A stretch of 64,000 nucleotides of DNA from the NCBI GenBank assembly GCA_947179155.2, contig OX359266.1:77001-141000 (forward strand), given 5' to 3'. The DNA is from Hedera helix (Eukaryota; Streptophyta; Magnoliopsida; Apiales; Araliaceae). Both the position numbers and the translations under genes were made by a program. Under the pieces are notes generated by a model. It made no database searches and was not told where the DNA came from. It worked only from the letters and a program-made list of their open reading frames with translations. Numbering within the stretch: position 1 is the stretch's first letter; each line of letters opens with the position of its first letter. Shown piece by piece: positions 59,618 to 64,000 of the stretch.

Positions 59618-62483
59618 TGTGACGCCCCCAAATCTGGGCCCACACAGCCCAAACTTGAGTCGTCAAAAGACTACAACAAAATTATTACAACAAAGCACAA
59701 CGTACAACAATACAGTGTATAATAATACACAACTAAGTCTTCACTATTATTGCCACACTATTTTACAAAACGTGAAAACTATGATAACTATTCCTCGGAC
59801 CCTCACTCCATTCCCCGGCTAGACCCTGTTATGTTTTCATCTCCTGTTGAAAAATAATGGAACAAAAGAAAGGGTGAGCTCAAATAGCCCAGTAAAGAAT
59901 ATCATGACTAAGATAATGACGAATAAATTATCATTAGTCTTCAACAGTTAAGTTCTTGATAGAATACAATAGACTACAAGGTTTATATCAAAAACTGCAG
60001 TTAAATTCTTAAACAACGTTCAGATCAATAATAGCAGCGGAATGAGTAATCTATTAGAAGAATAATGCAGACTATAATGTCCACTCGGTTCTCTTTTTAG
60101 GAAAAACATCATCAACTTTTATCATCTGAAATATCATTAGTCAAGATAATACAAATTCACAGTTCCTGATCATAATCATGCAGATCAACAGTTCATCTTT
60201 GCACTACGGGCCAAAGACATTCAATATAACACCAACGGTCATGATTATACCAGATTCAGCCTTTGGTCATAATCATACCAAACAACAGTTCATCTTTGCA
60301 CTACGGGCCAAAGAGAACATTCACCACGTGCCATAAAAGACACCGAACAGATGTATCGCCTTTAACCTATTATATCGCCTTTAACCTATCATCTGTTCAA
60401 CAAATATATCACATCTGTGCCCCCGACCACAGATATTCACAACAGCTTGATTTTTGGATGATTAGAATGATATAAATGATGAACAGAAGAAATAGGATAA
60501 CAATAAGTATCGGAAGTTTACTTTGTACAGATTCAAATAATGTCCAAATTGTCAACATGATGTGGAGTGAAATTTAAAAATGATATTCAAGATCCACAGT
60601 TCAGAATAACGGTTACAATTCAATAGAAAGGTTCACGTAAATAGGAAGGTTCAGTTGAAATAATGAAGTTCAACTATTATGGAACATATAATATTTTCAG
60701 GAATTATAGAAGCAATAATTCTATAATAAATTTCGATTTAGGACTATGAAAGAAAATAATATCCCTTACCGTAGCAGGTTTGATTAACAAAAGGTGAAGG
60801 AAATTAATACAAAGGGTTATTCACCAACAGGCGGCAATCCGCTCCGTAAGGTTATTCCCACAATTTAATAGAATTTGAGTACAAAGAGTTATTCACCAAA
60901 CAGGCGGCAATCCGCTCCATAAGGTTATTCCCACAATTTAATAGAATTTGAGTACAAAGAGTTATTCACCAAACAGGCGGCAATCCGCTCCGTAAGGTTA
61001 TTCCCACAATTTAATACATGGAAATAAAAGGCACGTCTTATGAGTAAGGAAGAAACAATATTATTATCGAGAATCAAATAATGATAATCCCTTACCATAG
61101 TATGTTTGAATAATGGAAGATGAAAAAGATGGTATCCCTTACCTCAACACGTGACTGGATATTGATTTAAATGAGGTTGATTAGCTTGAACAGTACACGT
61201 ATACTTATAGATCTTCACAAATACTCAAGATGACTTAAGCACACTTAGAGAGAACTTTCACAAGAAGTATTTAGAGAGAGAAAGAAAGAACAAGTAAGGA
61301 AGTTTATGAAAAATCCTTAAGTTAAGGCTTCTATTTATAGCCAAAAATCTTATCATTCATTTAATATAAACCATTCATTTAAAGATCATCTTTTAATCTA
61401 CACCATCCATTTCAAATATTATATTATCTTTAATCTACACCATTCATTTCATATCACTTAATAATCACCTAACTTTATATTATAAACAAATCAATTTAAT
61501 TATTCAACAATAATTCACACTTTAATCTACACCATTCATTTCATATCACCTAATAATCACCTAACTTTATATTATAAACAAATCAATTCAATTATTCAAC
61601 AATAATTCACACTTTAATCTACACCATTCATTTCATATCACCTAATAATCACCTAACTTTATATTATAAACAAATAACTTTATCAATTCAATTATTATGA
61701 CTAATTGTTATAAATACAGTATAGTTAGCTCTTAGATATCAAGTCAATAAATTAATGAAATACAACTGTTTAAATAACATCATAATAGAGATAACAATAA
61801 TGTAAAATAAAGCATACGTTACTGTGTAATGACAATTATTGATTCAATAATGTGAATTACTGTGCATATGTTACTGTGACAATTATTAGGTTCAATAATT
61901 TTAAAAACAGTGCAACAACAATTATTGAATCAATGATATAAAATACAGTGTAATGACAATTATTAAATCAATAATGCAAAATACTGTGTAACAACAATTA
62001 TTGAATTGATAATATAAAATATTATGCAGTGACAATTATCGATGAAATGATGCGTAACAGTTACGGTGTCAATTATCAGACCAATAATATGAGACACTAT
62101 GCAATACCGTGTGTTACTGTAGAGTACCGTGTGCTACAGAAAATACCATAAACTACCGTATGCTACTATTCTTTTATCACCGGTATTTTAACAGTTCCGT
62201 TGACTATTTTTATTTAAAAAGGTTACTTCTGTCGTTTTCTATATCCGACAAATATTCCGTTGTGGGGTCCACCAATAATTTATTATTTCGGCGCCGTCGT
62301 ACGGCACGAATATTCCCCGACCAAACGAATATTCCCCGACAAAGCGAATATTGTCCGACAAAATAAAATTTGCACATAACATCCTTAACTTTCAATTTTG
62401 TTAATTTAACCACTTACTGTTTCAAAAAAAATATATATGAAGAAAAATTAAATTTTGTATTTCATAAAATTCGGGGTCTTACA
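59618..62483 (-). mobile_element. 5' LTR of the Tekay element (2866 bases)
   Basis: Nearly identical to the 3' LTR but with three rather than five copies of the 73-base repeat (60825-61010), and without the ctcagagattaataatgaat variant unit. It has an extra block of about 108 bases around 60216-60310 that duplicates the aacagttcatctttgcacta phrase. TATA box as ctatttatag (61330-61339). This LTR should drive the genomic transcript. Confidence 0.93.
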
Positions 62484-63734
62484 CCTACTGCGTAGTTGTT
62501 GGCATCACACATGATCTCGAAGGGTAAATTCCAATTTGATGGTTGTATCACCGGTGTGGAGGTCAATAGCTTCTTTAATTTGTTAAACACCTCCTTGTAC
62601 TTATTGTCAAACTGGAATTCTACCTCTTTTCGCAGCAATTTATACAATGGCAGAGCTATTTTTGAGAAGTCCTTGATAAACCTTCGATAGAAAGCTGCAT
62701 AACCAAGAAAAGAATGAATCTCCCGCACACTTGTGGGGTAAGGTAAAGCAGCAATAATTTCTATATTAACTTTATCCACTTACAGTCCCTTAGCTGAAAC
62801 CACATGAACCAATACTATACCTTGTTCTACCATAAACTGACACTTTTTTCAATTTAGAACAAGATTAGTTTCTAAGCATCTATTAAGTACTCGAGTTAAG
62901 TTATCAAAGCATGCATCCAAAGAATCACCATGAATTGTGAAATTATCCATAAATACTTCAATGCAATTTTTCAATAAGATCAAAAAATATACTTATCATG
63001 CATCTCTGAAAAGTGTCGGGTGCGTTGTAAAGTCCGAAAGACATCATACGGTATGTAAATGTACCAAATAGGCATGTGAAGGTAGTGTTTTCTTGATCTT
63101 TCGGCGTAATCACAATTTGGTTATAACCTGAAAAACCATCTAGGAAGCAGTAATAAGTACAACCAACAAATCTTTCTAACATTTGGTCAATAAAATGGAG
63201 ATGAAAATGATCTTTTCTAGTTACAGCATTCAACTTTCTATAATCAATACACACCCTCCATCCTATTTGCAGACGAGTAGACACTAACTCATTATTATAA
63301 TTATTAACGACAGTTATGCCAGCTTTCTTAGGAACTACCTGTACTGGACTTACCCATTGACTATCTAAGATAAGATAGATAATACCTGCGTTGAGTAATT
63401 TCAGAACCTCTTTTTTCACTACCTCCATCATAGGTGGATTCAGTCTTCGTTGAGCATCTCTCTTAGGTTTGGCTCCCTCTTCCAAAAGAATGCGATGCAT
63501 ACACACAGCTGGGCTAATACCTTTGATGTCTATAATTCTCCAACCAAAGACTTGTATGTGGTCCCTTAAGACTCTAAGCAACTTTTCTTCTTGGACTTTG
63601 TTAAGATTATTTGCAATTATCACTGGTAATGTTTTCTCTTTCCCTATATATACATATTTCAGGTGGGTTGGTAAGGGCTTTAATTCCAATCTTGGAGCCT
63701 GCACAACAGAAGGTAACAACTTTTCATGAGTCAC
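62484..63734 (-). pseudogene. Athila pol remnant: reverse transcriptase
   Basis: Minus strand. A 258-residue frame (63734-62958) carries the linker and reverse transcriptase start: VQEEKLLRVLRDHIQVFGW, CMHRILLEEGAKPKRDAQRR, WVSPVQVVPKKAGI, CIDYRKLNAVTRKDHF, TYRMMSFGLYNAPDTFQRCM. The catalytic YMDD region follows in another frame near 62950 and reads FMDN. After stops, the thumb and connection part runs from 62779 (SVREIHSFLGYAAFYRRFIK) to CDANNYAVG, where the Tekay insertion begins. Stops at about 62850 and 62780, the frameshift and the FMDN change show it is dead. The wording is typical of Athila. Confidence 0.88.
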
Positions 63735-63874
63735 AGGTAGTTGAATGGATGAAACTGCATACTTATCTGAAAATTTTTGGTAAAGACTGTAGTGCAGCTA
63801 TTGTATCCTTTAATTCTGCATTTTGTTCAATCTTTTCTTCCTTTTTCAGCTCCAAACTATTTGCGATAACATCC

Positions 63875-64000
63875 TGATAATGAGTTTTTATACCTATTTA
63901 TGATATATTTTAAGACTTAAATATGTGTTAGTTTTTAAGCATTTTAATTAATTTTAGGTAACTTATTTAATTTTATGCATTATTATTATTTTAAGTATTT
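63875..64000 (+). mobile_element. Start of another LTR, truncated by the window edge
   Basis: From TGATAATGAGTTTTTATACC the sequence follows the first 120 or so bases of the LTR at 8858 (shared taattttaggtaacttattt-type phrases). It interrupts the Athila element upstream of its reverse transcriptase. The left target flank would be catcc (63870-63874); the right flank is outside the window. Confidence 0.65.

Larger units (their letters stand above)
51869..62483 (-). mobile_element. Complete Tekay-type chromovirus (Ty3/gypsy), 10.6 kb
   Basis: The whole element lies on the minus strand: 5' LTR 62483-59618, primer site, gag-pol 59415-54769, polypurine tract 54786-54774, 3' LTR 54773-51869. It is flanked by a perfect 5-base duplication, cctac (51864-51868 and 62484-62488), and splits the RNase H region of the older Athila copy. 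Domain order with integrase last, followed by a chromodomain, and LTRs near 2.9 kb fit the Tekay (Del) clade of chromoviruses. A hand comparison of the LTRs shows roughly 15-20 substitutions plus a few indels, so the insertion is recent relative to its surroundings. All parts needed for autonomy appear present. Confidence 0.95.

Overview
This is a stretch of nuclear DNA from a flowering plant, most likely a eudicot. The evidence is the AT-rich composition, plant-type LTR retrotransposons (Tekay-type chromovirus, Athila, a Grande/Tat-like family with an antisense ORF), non-autonomous hAT and Stowaway elements, and one host gene with plant exon-intron structure. I saw no tRNA, rRNA or CRISPR. 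The species cannot be named from the sequence alone.

The one convincing host gene is LSF2 (Like-SEX-Four 2, a plastid phosphoglucan phosphatase) on the minus strand. It has four exons between 35541 (start) and 24560 (stop), all splice sites are canonical, and the reading frame stays open for 292 codons. Intron 1 is about 8.8 kb because it has collected a hAT element, a 5'-truncated LINE, two Stowaway-type elements, pieces of an unclassified LTR element and two local duplications. Intron 2 holds a further Stowaway element.

Left flank (1-24500): a 3' LTR with its polypurine tract (1-1962) and related solo LTRs at 3700-5264, 8858-10274 and about 20637-22340. The 8858 copy splits a decayed antisense ORF (7190-10980) that lies just upstream of a polypurine tract and LTR (11169-11728). 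A non-autonomous hAT element (12598-13394) follows, then two solo LTRs of about 3.3 kb inserted almost side by side (13764-17076 and 17095-20396), and a CACTA-like terminal region (22848-23290).

Right flank (35560-64000): a decayed Ty1/copia pol piece, a solo Tekay LTR (37746-40470), a G-box foldback, a 1.6 kb hAT-type element (41502-43080), a second copy of the antisense-ORF family with its LTR and primer-binding site (43431-45618), and a decayed minus-strand Athila element from 45619 past the right edge. That Athila copy is split inside its RNase H region by a complete 10.6 kb Tekay element (51869-62483). The Tekay copy has both LTRs, a perfect target duplication, a primer-binding site, a polypurine tract and an uninterrupted 1548-codon gag-pol frame. 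A further LTR begins at 63875.

The window is best read as a layered record of insertions around a conserved starch-metabolism gene. I found no new enzymatic or defence system. The points most worth a second look are the Tekay gag-pol stop codon lying inside the 3' LTR, the different repeat make-up of its two LTRs, the antisense-ORF family with a tandem-like LTR junction, and the insertion-loaded LSF2 intron.
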